Assembly (NCBI GenBank): GCA_030374765.1
Contig: JARGXX010000096.1
Location: 682,001-746,000 of the forward strand
DNA from: Agarophyton chilense
Taxonomy: Eukaryota; Rhodophyta; Florideophyceae; Gracilariales; Gracilariaceae
Direction: 5' to 3'
DNA: 64,000 bases
Shown in pieces: positions 41,188-51,312 of the stretch (the first letter of the stretch is position 1; every line of letters starts with the position of its first letter). A program made the position numbers and the translations under genes. The notes below the pieces were generated by a model. That model was not told the origin of the DNA. It saw nothing but the letters and a program-made list of their open reading frames with translations, and searched no databases.

Positions 41188-43206
41188 ATGAGCCCGCCCT
41201 CTCCGCCGCGAACGTGTGCCATCTGCCGCTCGCCGCCCACGGACGCCTTCACCACGCGCTGCGCCCACACCTTTTGCTACGAGTGCATCTCCACCCACCT
41301 CGCCAAGGCGAACACCTGTCCCAACTGCGCCGCCTATCTCACGCTACAGATGTTGTCTCCCGCCCCACGCACCCCGCCCCGCACCCCCGACGCCCCTCCC
41401 GCCGCCCATCGCTCCTCGCCCCCGCCGCTCAACCGCCACCCTCGTCTCGCCCTGCCCGGCGACGTGGCCGAGCGTCGAGCCCGCGCTCAGTTTGCTGCGG
41501 AAGCCGCCCTCGCCTCACTTTCCACCCCGCGCACTCCGCTCTCTTTCCCTTTGCGCCAGCAGCACCCTCTCGTCACTCCGCCCCCTGCAGCCGCTGCAAT
41601 CACTTCCGCAGCCACTGCCCCGCAACCGTCGCTTGTTCGCAGTGAGCAGTTGCTCGCCGCCGGCCAACAGCTCAGCGCCGAGCAATTGGCTGGCGTCATT
41701 GCCCAGTTACAACACCAGTTGCAACAAAAGGAGCATGTGGAACGACGCGTCGAGAATGATCTCCTACTCGACTTTCTTCGCCACGTGCGCACCTTCAAAC
41801 AGACCATGATTGATCGCTTACAACGCGAGGTTTCGCTCCTCAACGATGACGTTAACTCGGCCCAACTGCAGCGCGCCCGCTTAGGCACTCCGGAGACTTC
41901 TTCAGCGTCCAGTTACGCCTCCAAGGACCATCGAGAAGGCACCGTGCTCGACCATGACGCCTCATCGCATCATGTCTCTACAACCGACCCGCGCTTCACC
42001 AAGAAAAGAAAACGGCTGTCGAAAAACTATGATGCGCTACAGAGTCACTACTTTTCCACCGTTGCGTCGAAAAAAGGTGAGGAAAGAGCAAGAGCACTCA
42101 AAGAATTCACCGACGATATCTCCAAGCTTACACAGTTTACCCGCTTTCGAGACACCGCTACTTTGATGCACCTGGCTCGCGTCCCGGATGCACCTTGTCG
42201 TGACGTTTTCAAGGCCTCTAATATTGTTTCCTCCATCGAGTTTGATCGCGAATCGGAGCTGTTGGCCACTGCGGGAGTAACAAAGCGCATCAAAATCTTT
42301 GAGTTTTCCAACGTGACGCGCAACCTTTCAGATACTCACTACCCCATACGCGAGATCAAGACCAATGCTAAATTGAGTTGGATTTGCTGGAATCCGTATA
42401 TTAGACACCTGCTGGTATCATCTGACTATGAGGGAGTAGTTGCCCTCTGGGATATCAGTCAGGCAAAAGCGCTCCGCGTATACGAAGAGCATGAGAGACG
42501 CGTCTGGAGCGTAGATTACTGTCCGACCAAACATACTGTTTTTGCGTCCGGGTCGGACGATTGTCGAGTCAAACTATGGTGTACCTCGCAAAAATCCAGT
42601 GTTCTTACGATTGACAATTCGCCGGCCAATGTGTGCTCTGTCAAGTTTCATCCCACTCTTCCGGAGAAACTTGCGTTTGGAAGTGTCGATTTTGGCGTTC
42701 ATTACTACGACATTCGCATGGTGAAACAGCCGTTACATGTGTTCAAGTCGCATACACGTGCGGTCAGTTATGTCAAGTTTATGTCGCCGACGTCGTTGGT
42801 TTCTGCTTCCGTAGATTCGACCGTTAAACTTTGGGACTTGAATTCTATGACGCTAGAGCGGAATTTCACGGGGCATACCAACGACAGAAACTTTGTAGGG
42901 CTCAGTGTCACACCAGACTACATTGCGTGCGGCTCTGAAGAGGATATGGTATACTGCTACTACAAAGCGATTCCCAGACCGTTTACCGGCTATCGCTTTT
43001 CGAGTGTTGACCCATTGACCGGTAGGGAGATTCATGATGATGATGAATCGCAATTTGTGAGCAGTGTATGCTGGTGCCCGAAGGATCCCACGAAACTTGT
43101 CGCCGCGAACAGCTTGGGAACAATCAAGGTCTTGTCCCTTGAATCGGACGACAACGATGACGACGACGAGGACGACGACGACGATGAAGAGCGTAAGGCT
43201 GGGTGA
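41188..43206 (+). CDS. COP1: COP1-type RING/WD40 E3 ubiquitin ligase
   Basis: The best start is ATG 41188 (672 aa), just ahead of the RING; the open frame upstream is low-complexity Pro/Ser. C3HC4 RING at about 10-48 (CAICRSPPTDAFTTRCAHTF, then CYECI and CPNC). Pro/Ala-rich linker, then a predicted coiled coil (about 150-230), then seven WD40 repeats from about 325 to 640 (VPDAPCRDVFKASNIVSSIE, SKDYEGVVALWD-type blades such as SDYEGVVALWDISQ, SGSDDCRVKLW, SVDSTVKLWDL) and an acidic tail of Asp/Glu. This is the COP1 architecture; in plants it targets light-signalling transcription factors for degradation, and it is nuclear. A run of C at 41018-41034 and a CCAAT-type box near 40918 lie in the 5' region. 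No intron. Confidence 0.93.
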   Translation: MSPPSPPRTCAICRSPPTDAFTTRCAHTFCYECISTHLAKANTCPNCAAYLTLQMLSPAPRTPPRTPDAPPAAHRSSPPPLNRHPRLALPGDVAERRARAQFAAEAALASLSTPRTPLSFPLRQQHPLVTPPPAAAAITSAATAPQPSLVRSEQLLAAGQQLSAEQLAGVIAQLQHQLQQKEHVERRVENDLLLDFLRHVRTFKQTMIDRLQREVSLLNDDVNSAQLQRARLGTPETSSASSYASKDHREGTVLDHDASSHHVSTTDPRFTKKRKRLSKNYDALQSHYFSTVASKKGEERARALKEFTDDISKLTQFTRFRDTATLMHLARVPDAPCRDVFKASNIVSSIEFDRESELLATAGVTKRIKIFEFSNVTRNLSDTHYPIREIKTNAKLSWICWNPYIRHLLVSSDYEGVVALWDISQAKALRVYEEHERRVWSVDYCPTKHTVFASGSDDCRVKLWCTSQKSSVLTIDNSPANVCSVKFHPTLPEKLAFGSVDFGVHYYDIRMVKQPLHVFKSHTRAVSYVKFMSPTSLVSASVDSTVKLWDLNSMTLERNFTGHTNDRNFVGLSVTPDYIACGSEEDMVYCYYKAIPRPFTGYRFSSVDPLTGREIHDDDESQFVSSVCWCPKDPTKLVAANSLGTIKVLSLESDDNDDDDEDDDDDEERKAG

Positions 43207-43406
43207 TGGACGATCTTGATGGTACAAATTGTTTTTTTCTTTTCTAATAACAACTGTTTGACCTCATCTGGCGAACCATGGAGCACCAACTTGTTTGTTT
43301 TATGTGTAGAGGCGCAACCGCTGGCGGTTGCCTTTTGAAAGTGATTAGGTGGTTGAGAGATGCTCCCACACGAGCAACTTTTGAGTGCATTAGCTAGCTA
43401 GAGCTG

Positions 43407-43442
<36 letters not shown>

Positions 43443-44159
43443 AGGTTGTTGGAATGTATCTGTATGTTCCTCTTCCCCTCATTGGAGACGGAGGATTCTG
43501 GATGGGTCGCGGTTTGCGCTTGCAACGTGTGACAGGTGTGGTATTGGATGCTGTGCCTGCTGCGTACCCTAATGTACCCTAATGTACCCTAATGTACCCA
43601 AATGTGACGATCTGTGGTGATGCAGCACGAGACGCACACGAGGCCGCTCCTTAGCCAATCAGTGTGGACCCAATGAGCTGAAGGTTCGGCAGTGATGCTA
43701 ACGTCGATAGCCAGGATGATCCCGAAAAGGCAGTCTCGCATCAGCAAATTAGGTTGGAGCACACAAGTTCTGGAAGCACGCATACCGTTTACCTGATGGT
43801 ATTCGTAACGAGAGAGTAAATGTGTAGCCAAAGCCTTGCTGAGCAGACGCACGATAGAGAGGGTGGACGGAACCTTGTGCTCGTGCTGGTCATTCTCGAC
43901 GGAAGGTTTCGATAGCCGCTGAGCGAGACATCACTTTTGCTGGCCTGGTGGCCACTGTACCAGCCAGGCGCGTGAGACGCGCATGAGAGTGATGCAAGCC
44001 CTCAAAAAAGTGTTGTGTCCTTCTGTTTGACACAGAAACGTTTTATTGCAGAGGCGGCGACTGCAGGGAGTACAACGTGGGGTAAACAAAAAAAGAAGGC
44101 AGGTAAATTATAGGGCTGCGCAGAAAGGACGGCGTGTGAGACGCTGTTTTAAAGTGAGC
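43207..44159. other. Intergenic region with simple repeats
   Basis: Between convergent COP1 and translocator genes. A (GA)n run lies at about 43408-43440, and at 43563-43602 there are four units of GTACCCTAAT, each containing the telomere-like CCCTAA. No gene is seen. Confidence 0.6.
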
Positions 44160-45335
44160 TCATGCGCTTGTCTTCTTCTCCGGGAAGTAGTTCTTCGTGA
44201 TGGAGTACAGAAGAACGCCAAAGAGAGCAATGGCAGAACCAAGGGCGTTAGCTTTGGTCATAGGGTTTTGGAAGACGATGATAGTGGTCACGATGATGAC
44301 TATTCGCTTGACTGTGTTTGCAACGGCGTGGGTGATAGGATGTACCGAGTCCAGTGCCTGGAAGGCAACTTCTTGGTAGAGATAGAAGAATAAGCCAGAA
44401 ATGAAAAGGTACAGCAATAACTTTGGTGCCGTGACGACGGCTGTGGCGCCAACGGTGGCAGTCTTCCAGGCGCTGATGAGCTTTGCCGGATGATCGATGA
44501 TGAGAGCAAACGGAGCGAGTACGATGGTGGACATGACGGACAGCACTGCAAATAAGTTAGCGGGACCCATGTTTTCGCCCTTGGGCTTGTTCATAGACAG
44601 CTTTGAAAAAATATTACGAGCGGTGAAGGCAAAGTTGGATGTCATGGCAGAAAGGAATCCGAGCCAAGTAAAGGAAACTTCTGTGACGGAGGCCATGACG
44701 ACACCGGCCACTACAGGGAGCAGAGAGAGGTAAACGGGAAGCGGGAAGATGGAGTTGAGGAAGACGGCTGAGCCAACAACGTTGACAAAAGGCTCCATGC
44801 TCTTGACAACGTGGGTGAAGGAGACAGCGACGGCGCCGAGCGATACGACAGTGGAGACGTGGCCGATGATGTGAGCGATGGAGACAGGCAGGAGGGTGGT
44901 GATGGCATCCTTGGGTACGATGGGAGCCTTTCTGATGCGCAGCGCCCAGATCGGGAGGACATAAAGAGCGCCGACGAGGAGCTGGACCCAGGAGACGAAC
45001 CAGGGGACGGGGAACCAATTGAGCACCCTCTTATTGGAGATGTTGTAAACAATATTGAAGGCGTACCAGAGAAGGATGTACACGGCGACGCGCAGACGAC
45101 TGGCCTTTTTCTTTTGGACGGGCTGAGCGGAGGACTGCGGAATGGGCTTTGAGACGTCGGAAGCGCCGGAGGCGCTGGCGCGAAAGCGCGAGGCGGAGCG
45201 GGGGGATACGAAAGACGCATGGCTGCGCAACGCGGTGCAGAAGGGCGGACGCACGAAATGCGAGCGAGTCGAGTAGCAGCATGCCGATGCGGCAGGGCGG
45301 CGCACAGCGGGAACGGAGGCAATGAAAGCAGGCAT
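44160..45335 (-). CDS. Plastid phosphate translocator (TPT/PPT/GPT family)
   Basis: 391 aa. Residues 1 to about 75 are a Ser/Arg/Ala-rich plastid transit peptide. The remainder has about eight to ten membrane segments of the drug/metabolite-transporter fold and the family motifs: YNISNKRVLNWFPVPWFVSW, SFTHVVKSMEPFVNVVGS, SNFAFTARNIFSKLSM, YQEVAFQALDSVHPITHAVA, NTVKRIVIIVTTIIVFQNPM. The Lys-Arg pair in NTVKR and the Lys in VVKSMEP bind phosphate in characterised members. Such carriers exchange triose phosphate, PEP or hexose phosphate for phosphate across the plastid inner envelope; which one cannot be decided by eye. Divergent from MMADHC. Confidence 0.9.
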   Translation of the reverse strand: MPAFIASVPAVRRPAASACCYSTRSHFVRPPFCTALRSHASFVSPRSASRFRASASGASDVSKPIPQSSAQPVQKKKASRLRVAVYILLWYAFNIVYNISNKRVLNWFPVPWFVSWVQLLVGALYVLPIWALRIRKAPIVPKDAITTLLPVSIAHIIGHVSTVVSLGAVAVSFTHVVKSMEPFVNVVGSAVFLNSIFPLPVYLSLLPVVAGVVMASVTEVSFTWLGFLSAMTSNFAFTARNIFSKLSMNKPKGENMGPANLFAVLSVMSTIVLAPFALIIDHPAKLISAWKTATVGATAVVTAPKLLLYLFISGLFFYLYQEVAFQALDSVHPITHAVANTVKRIVIIVTTIIVFQNPMTKANALGSAIALFGVLLYSITKNYFPEKKTSA

Positions 45336-45875
45336 GACTGGGGGATGGGGGTAGGGGGTAGGGGGGTAGGGGGGGGGGGGGGGGAGGAATACGGAGACAC
45401 GGACGCGAGGATCGAGAAGGGGGGGACAGAGAAGCGGGGAGCGGAGTGGAGCTACGGACGGCTGAGCGTCAGCGTGTCACAACGCTGGGGTCAATCGACC
45501 GAGGGAAGTCAAAACAGAGTCCGGCGGGGGGCGCGCGGCGTCGGGAGATGCATGTTTTATCGCGGCGCAGCGCTGTGTGGCCGACGTGCGAGGCGCGAGC
45601 ACACGCGCGCTAGCAGCCACAGACGGCGGTGCGGGCGCCGCGCGCGCGCTTGTTCGGCAGATCGGCGAGGGTGGGCGCCATGACAATGGGGACGCGACGT
45701 GGTATGCGTGGTATGCGTGGCATGCGTGGCATGCGTGCGAGATTCGCGCACGTGCCATGCTCGTCGAGTGTTCGCTGCTGCTCTGCTTTGCTTTGCTATC
45801 CATCTATACGTTGGTAGCATGTCGTTGGCTTGGTACGCGCTGCGCTTGTTGCTGGCGCAAAGTCGCGCGTGAGCT
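45336..45875. promoter_or_regulatory. Divergent promoter region translocator / MMADHC
   Basis: 540 bp between opposed starts. It includes a long G-run (about 45369-45384) directly upstream of the translocator and a GGTATGCGT/GGCATGCGT repeat (45700-45735). No TATA box stands out. Confidence 0.45.
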
Positions 45876-46635
45876 ATGGCGACCACCTCCACCTCCACCT
45901 CCACCTCCGCCGCAGAAGGCCACGACAACGACAGATCCTCGGTGGCGGCGACGGAGACAATAGCGGAGACGACGACGGCAACAGCAATGGCAGCATCTGC
46001 GGCGCGACGCGCGGCGCGCGCACGCACTCACACAGTGGTGACGCCCACCATGTCGCAGCGTTTCGAAGCGCTACAATACTCAGCTCACACGGCAGGAAGC
46101 GTGTTACGCCGCGAACTACACACCATCTTCCCCGAGGCGCCGCGCGAAGCGCGCTCGCTCACAGTGATTGTTACGATGCAACGTTGTAACACGTCGCTCA
46201 TGTCATTTGGCGCGGCGCAAGCCGCAGAGAAGGATCGTTTGTTGGAACGCTTCTTGACATGGGCGCAACTGATGCGTGACGCGCTCTTGCAACAGGGCGC
46301 AACCTGGGTCGAAGCCGCAGACCCGGCCAGCGGACTGGCGGCGTGGGGCCGCGGCGCCGGCGTGTACGCCGAAGTGGACGGTGCGGCGCGTCTGCTGCAC
46401 TACGCCACGGACGCCGTGGGCGGTTGCGCCGTCGTGCGCCACCCGCAGTGGGGGCTGTGTGTGTATCTCGGTAAGTCGCGCATTCATCTCCCATTCCGCC
46501 ATCCTAAGTCTTTGCTCGAGGCTCTGCGCAATCGCCAATTCTAACACTTGCCTTCCTTTCGTAGCCACCATGTTCACCGCCGCGCGTTGCGACGACGACG
46601 TGCGTCGCGCGTTGCGCATCGTGAATTGCGTGTAG
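45876..46635 (+). CDS. MMADHC: MMADHC (CblD) cobalamin-trafficking protein, two exons
   Basis: Exon 1 is 45876-46470 and exon 2 is 46565-46635; the 94-bp intron starts GTAAGT and ends CTTTCGTAG. Without splicing the frame ends in unrelated residues; with splicing the product is 221 aa and ends in a helical tail like the family. The N-terminus is Ala/Thr/Arg-rich, suited to mitochondrial import (alternative start at MSQRFEALQYS). Core motifs follow animal CblD: HTIFPEAPREARSLTVIVTM, RFLTWAQLMRDALLQQGATW, ADPASGLAAWG, ATDAVGGCAVVRHPQWGLCV. MMADHC sends processed cobalamin to methionine synthase and methylmalonyl-CoA mutase. It implies B12 use. It is the only host gene here with a clearly visible intron. 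Confidence 0.88.
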
Positions 46636-46898
46636 CACACGTGTGCTAGTGTGCTACTTCTCTACTGTCAGCGTCCCAGGCCCCCTCCGATTTGTGGTCG
46701 AGGCTGTCGCTGCGCCGCTTCCGCACGATGTGTACGCTTCGTGGCCGCCGTCTTAAGCCGCCGATTCTATCGTTGTATCGCCTGTATCATTTCCCACCCC
46801 CCCCCCCCCCCCTCCGTCGCCCATTCTTAACAAGCGCTGTGGTAGTTCTCCCTAACTCGCACACCTCCTCTCACCTTCCTCCACCTCCGCTTGTAGCA

Positions 46899-48875
46899 AT
46901 GACGCACTCCGCTGAGGCCGAGCCGCAGCCCGTCGTGCCAGACACCGCCCACAGCGTCGATCAGTACAGCCTTGTGCGCGTCGAGGACCACACTGCCGCA
47001 CACAACCCCGACTTCAAGTACTTCTTCCAAAAGGACGGCCATGGTGTCATCAACGCCTTGCATGACATCCCCCTCTACGCTGACAAGGAAGCCGGCGTGC
47101 TAAACTTCATCTGCGAGATTCCACGCTGGACCAACGCAAAGCTCGAGTTGCACACCAAAACCGCACTCGCCCCCATCGTACAGGACACCAAGAAGGGTAA
47201 GAAGCGATTCGTCCACAATGTCTACCCGTACAAGGGCTACATCTGGAACTATGGCTGCTTCCCGCAGACATGGGAGGACCCCACACAGGTCCACATGGAA
47301 ACCGGTGCGCTTGGCGACGGCGATCCTTTGGATGTGTGCGAGATTGGCGGAAAGGCCTGTCGCATTGGAGAGGTCATGCAGGTCAAGCTTCTGGGCGTGC
47401 TTGGCATGATTGATGAGGGCGAAATGGACTGGAAGGTCATTGTTGTCAACGTCCACGATCCTATTGCAAAAGACCTAAACGACGTTGATGACTTGTATCG
47501 CATCTTCCCTGGCCTTTTGCATGCCACCTTCTCCTGGTTCAGAACTTATAAAATCCCAGACGGGAAGGCCCTCAATCTGTTTGCCTTCCGCGAGCAGGTG
47601 CAAAGCGCCCATTACGCAAAGGAAGTCATTGACGAGTGTCACCAAAGTTGGAACAAGCTCATCACGGGCGTCTTGGTTCACAAGAACATCAATTGCGTCA
47701 GCACCACCCTCAAGCACTCTGTCAAGTACACCCCGCCGGAGAAGGCGCGCCAGGTTGTCGACGACGCCATCAAGGAAATGGAGGCCAAGGCCGAATCCGC
47801 ACCGGAAAACTCCTTTGGTCGTTCCAACTCGTGGCTGGATATGACTGTCATTCCACCCCCGGAGTTCGACGACGGTGCGAAGAGCGCCACCGGTGTCAAG
47901 CCTATGATGACCATCAAGAGGTTCTGCACTGAGCTGCAACGCAAGTTCCCGCATGGGTCCAACGACCTCAGCTTGCTTATTACTGAGCTTGGCGTCGCTT
48001 TCAAGTGCGTCAGGGCGCAGCTTTGTGATGCCCCGAATGCCAACTTTTCGGCGTTGGCTACGTTTGCCAATTCGCAGATCCACGCGTCGCTTGCGTCTTC
48101 TGGGCTGTGTTGTCTAATCTTCAGTTCCATCTCCAACCAGCCCCTGGCGTTGGAGTCTGGCACTGATGTGGGCAACTACATTGTTGTGTATAACCCGTTG
48201 TGTGGCGTTCCTGGCGCGTCGCTTGGCTCCATTTTCTCTGTATATTACCGAAAGTCGGCGCCGGGCAAAGAAGGCGACACTGCAGATCTGTTGCAGCGGC
48301 CTGGCTTTGAACAGGTGGCTGCTGGCTACTGTATGTATGGATCTTCGACGTACCTTACCTTCAGTATGGGGTACGGAGTTCATATCTTTACGCTGGATTC
48401 TGTGTCTGGGCATTTTGTGCTTTCGAAGCAGCACGTGCATACGCCGGCTACTGGCCCGCTGTACTCGGTCGACACGTCTGTGCTGCCAAATGTTGTGGAT
48501 GGCGTTGCCAAGTTTGTGGCAGAGCTGGAGAGCGAGGGCAGTGGCAAGAAGTTCAGACATTTGAATAATCTTGTCGCCAACTTCCACAATGTGCTCACGA
48601 AGGGTGGCATTCTCATGCTGCCTGGGCCGCAGAAGAAGGACTTGGCGAAATTCCTGTCTGAGGCGGCGCCGCTGGCGTTTGTCGCGCGTCAAGCGGGGGG
48701 AAGAGGGAGCGTGGGGAAGAGAACGCTCTTGGAGCTGTCGGCGTGGAGCTTGGAAATGAGCGTGCCGCTGTTTGTGGGATCTGTTTCCGAGGTGGATCGC
48801 TTGGAGGAACTTGTGCTTGGTCACTCTATTGAGGAGAAGAATAAGGTTGACCCGAGCAAGAACCTTAGAATTTGA
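46899..48875 (+). CDS. Soluble inorganic pyrophosphatase fused to a degenerate fructose-bisphosphatase domain
   Basis: ATG 46899 gives 658 aa; an in-frame ATG at 46728 would add 57 residues, but a pyrimidine tract ending TTGTAG just before 46899 also looks like a splice acceptor. Residues about 25-325 are a family I pyrophosphatase with KDGHGVINALHDIPLYAD, YPYKGYIWNYGCFPQTWEDP and the active-site GDGDPLDVCEIG (139-150). Residues about 338-655 follow class I FBPase throughout: GTDVGNYIVVYNPLCGVPGA, SLGSIFSVYYRK, YGSSTYLTFSMGYGVHIFTL, LVANFHNVLTKGG, QAGGRGSVGKRTLLEL, PLFVGSVSEVDRL. The metal-binding DPLDGSSN is NPLCGVPG (432-439) and the preceding Glu-Glu pair is Ser-Ser, so this half should be catalytically dead. 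No intron or stop interrupts the join. Confidence 0.88.
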   Translation: MTHSAEAEPQPVVPDTAHSVDQYSLVRVEDHTAAHNPDFKYFFQKDGHGVINALHDIPLYADKEAGVLNFICEIPRWTNAKLELHTKTALAPIVQDTKKGKKRFVHNVYPYKGYIWNYGCFPQTWEDPTQVHMETGALGDGDPLDVCEIGGKACRIGEVMQVKLLGVLGMIDEGEMDWKVIVVNVHDPIAKDLNDVDDLYRIFPGLLHATFSWFRTYKIPDGKALNLFAFREQVQSAHYAKEVIDECHQSWNKLITGVLVHKNINCVSTTLKHSVKYTPPEKARQVVDDAIKEMEAKAESAPENSFGRSNSWLDMTVIPPPEFDDGAKSATGVKPMMTIKRFCTELQRKFPHGSNDLSLLITELGVAFKCVRAQLCDAPNANFSALATFANSQIHASLASSGLCCLIFSSISNQPLALESGTDVGNYIVVYNPLCGVPGASLGSIFSVYYRKSAPGKEGDTADLLQRPGFEQVAAGYCMYGSSTYLTFSMGYGVHIFTLDSVSGHFVLSKQHVHTPATGPLYSVDTSVLPNVVDGVAKFVAELESEGSGKKFRHLNNLVANFHNVLTKGGILMLPGPQKKDLAKFLSEAAPLAFVARQAGGRGSVGKRTLLELSAWSLEMSVPLFVGSVSEVDRLEELVLGHSIEEKNKVDPSKNLRI

Positions 48876-50274
48876 TTTCTGTGGCTTGGTGATGTGATGC
48901 GTTGTGGGTCGCCGCGCGGCGCGGCGGTGGAACTGCGGATGCGACGAGCGACGCAGAGCTTTGACGTGGCTTTTGCGTTTTCTTTTTTGTTTCGTTTGTA
49001 CGATAAGTAGGGCTTCGGATTAAACGTGCTGACTTTGTTGTTTTTTGTGTGTTTTGCTGCGCGGGGTAATGAGCATGGAGCTTGGGCGATGGGGGAGTCG
49101 GTAACCGTGATAGTCCCGCCTTTCAGATAGGACTCGTGTGGAAATCGAGGTGTGAAACAAAACTGTTTGGTGTGTGACAGATGCAGATGCAATGGCGCAT
49201 GTGCGTGGTTGCTTTACAAGTCTTTTTGACGACAAGTAACGTTACATCTGCGTAGCATCCATCACCTACAGCAGAGCCCTTTTAATCACTCAGTCGTATG
49301 AAAGTGTTGCCCCGCAGTCTGGGGCGTACACTCGGCTGCAGAGAAGAATCTCGTGGTACAAACTCAGCACGACAGACCCTCGCCTCAACACGTCAACGAG
49401 CGCGCGTATTTGAAGGTTGACAACTTATTTGCCACCTCACCCGCCGTTTGTAATCCCTGCTGGCACAACTCACCAGTCGGACAAAGCACTTGCTTGAGCC
49501 CTGAGCTACAAATGTATCATATTTGGATCCCCTCACAAGAATGGCGGATCAAGCTGAACGGTCGCGAGCAATTCAGCGACTTGCCGGGCTTACAATAAGA
49601 GCCACCCCTCGGGGTCTCTCACAGGCTGACGTGGCGCCTCGAAAAAGACGGCACGAGCTGAGACGGCTTGGAGACGATGCACAACAGCGGGGGTTTTACA
49701 ATAAAGACACCGTACCCAGAGAAGACCGAGAAACGATCTGCGGTACGTCACTGCCCCTGATTTTTTGCAAGCGAGCCACATTTGGCAGTGCGGTTTGAAT
49801 GTTGCTCGCCACTTTTTTTGTGGAGCGTTCTTTTCTCTCCTCTGTGCGTCGTGCGTCGTGCGTCGTGCTGGCTGCGCCGTTATAAGCTCGAGGTACTGCC
49901 GGTTGTGCGCTCCTTGCCTAATGGCCATTGCTAGGGGGATTTTTGGCTCCGGATCTGACGCATCTCTTGAGGAAAAGGCGGATGTGTTCTTGCAATCATG
50001 TCGAAAAACTGTTTGACCAGTTTTATTACTACTATGCCTCTATCATCTGGCCCACAACGTGGCGCCAGTTCTACAAGTGGCACTATTACAAATTGTTTCT
50101 CCAGCAGCACCCTGCTCGAAAACCATCTACCTACTAGCTCTTTGTTGCAAGCAACAGAGAAGACTGAAAACAAGGCTTCTATTGAAGCAGAAAAATTTTC
50201 ATTTGCTCTCATACGTAAAGCCTGTTTCAAAATCACATCCCTCGCGCAAATTTTCCAAAAATCGACGTTTTGGA
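48876..50274. other. Intergenic region at the island/transposon border
   Basis: About 1.4 kb. No supported gene. A short 'gtgcgtc' triplication lies at 49845-49866. Sequence near 50275 (CAGTAAAACTATG after TA) could be a Tc1/mariner terminus, but no partner repeat is found at the other side. Confidence 0.45.
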
Positions 50275-50402
50275 TACAGTAAAACTATGTAAAAACATTT
50301 TAAAGTAAAACAACTGTTTCAAAAACATAACCTTTATTGCATCCTTTTTATTCTAACGCGAGTTCAGTAGATTATTTTTGCTCCTTTAGCCTGTATAACA
50401 CT

Positions 50403-51312
50403 TATAAAACACTTTTACCTTGATTCTATAAAAGGATTGACAGCATTACAGTCAATCTTTTCCCAGCAATCTTTGATACAATTTTTTAGATCAAAAACTG
50501 TATCAAATTGCCTTATTTGCCCATAAACCATTCTGGCCAATATTCCGCAAATGTTTTCGATAGGGTTGAGGTCAGGAGAGCGCGCAGGCCATTCCATAAC
50601 CAACATATTTAGAATTGAACCACTGTTTCATAGAATTAGACTTATGCACAGGTGCATTATCTTGCTGGAAAATGAATTTTTCTACGTGCATACAGTATGA
50701 AAAAAGGTAGAAGATAGTTTTCTAGAACCTCAGCATACTTCTCAAAGTTTATTGTAGTTTCATTAAAATCCATATCAGTTGCTTCTTTCGTAAATATTTC
50801 ATCCCAAACCATTACTTACGCGCCTCCTGAATACCTGGTCACAAATTATTTCTTTTCTTTTCGTAGATCATGCCAATAAAATTTACTGCAATCCGGGCCA
50901 TCAAGGTCAAACTTTTTTTCGTCGAAAAAAGTTATATTATTCTATTCCGTTTTCCAATTAGCCTATTGAGCACACTGTTCAACTTGATTCTTCTTGTGAT
51001 TATCTTTGAAAAAAAATTTCCTCATTTCTGTGTATTTCATCAAATTTTGACGGTTGAATTCACGCTATATTGTACACTTTGATAGAGGCAAACTTAGATT
51101 TTGACAATTCATCCGCAAGATGAAGTGTTACGGCAGAGTCCTCGCTTACTTCATCGCTTATCGGCCGGAGATAGTGATGTAAGACGGCGCATTGAACTCT
51201 TTGTTCCGTATATAGCGGAGTGTTTGATGAAGTTTCTGATTCTTTTTGGGCTGTGGTTGAGTTTACGTACTATATCTGCTGAAACTATACTCTGACCTAC
51301 TACTTCCATTAT
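50403..51312 (-). pseudogene. Tc1/mariner transposase, decayed
   Basis: Read on the minus strand in order: an HTH region (VVGQSIVSADIVRKLNHSPK, then IYGTKSSMRRLTSLSPADKR, 51312-51150); the first Asp in TFFDEKKFDLDGPD near 50940; the second Asp in FIFQQDNAPVHKS near 50670; and, after a one-base shift near 50600, MEWPARSPDLNPIENI with the acidic third residue near 50575. This is the DD34E pattern of Tc1-like elements. Several stops and frameshifts make it inactive. Its AT content is clearly higher than that of the surrounding sequence, and its 5' end is joined to a gypsy fragment. Confidence 0.83.

Noticed and set aside
49523-49798. 91-codon ORF downstream of the PPase fusion gene
   Set aside because: No motif, no neighbouring support; length is expected by chance.
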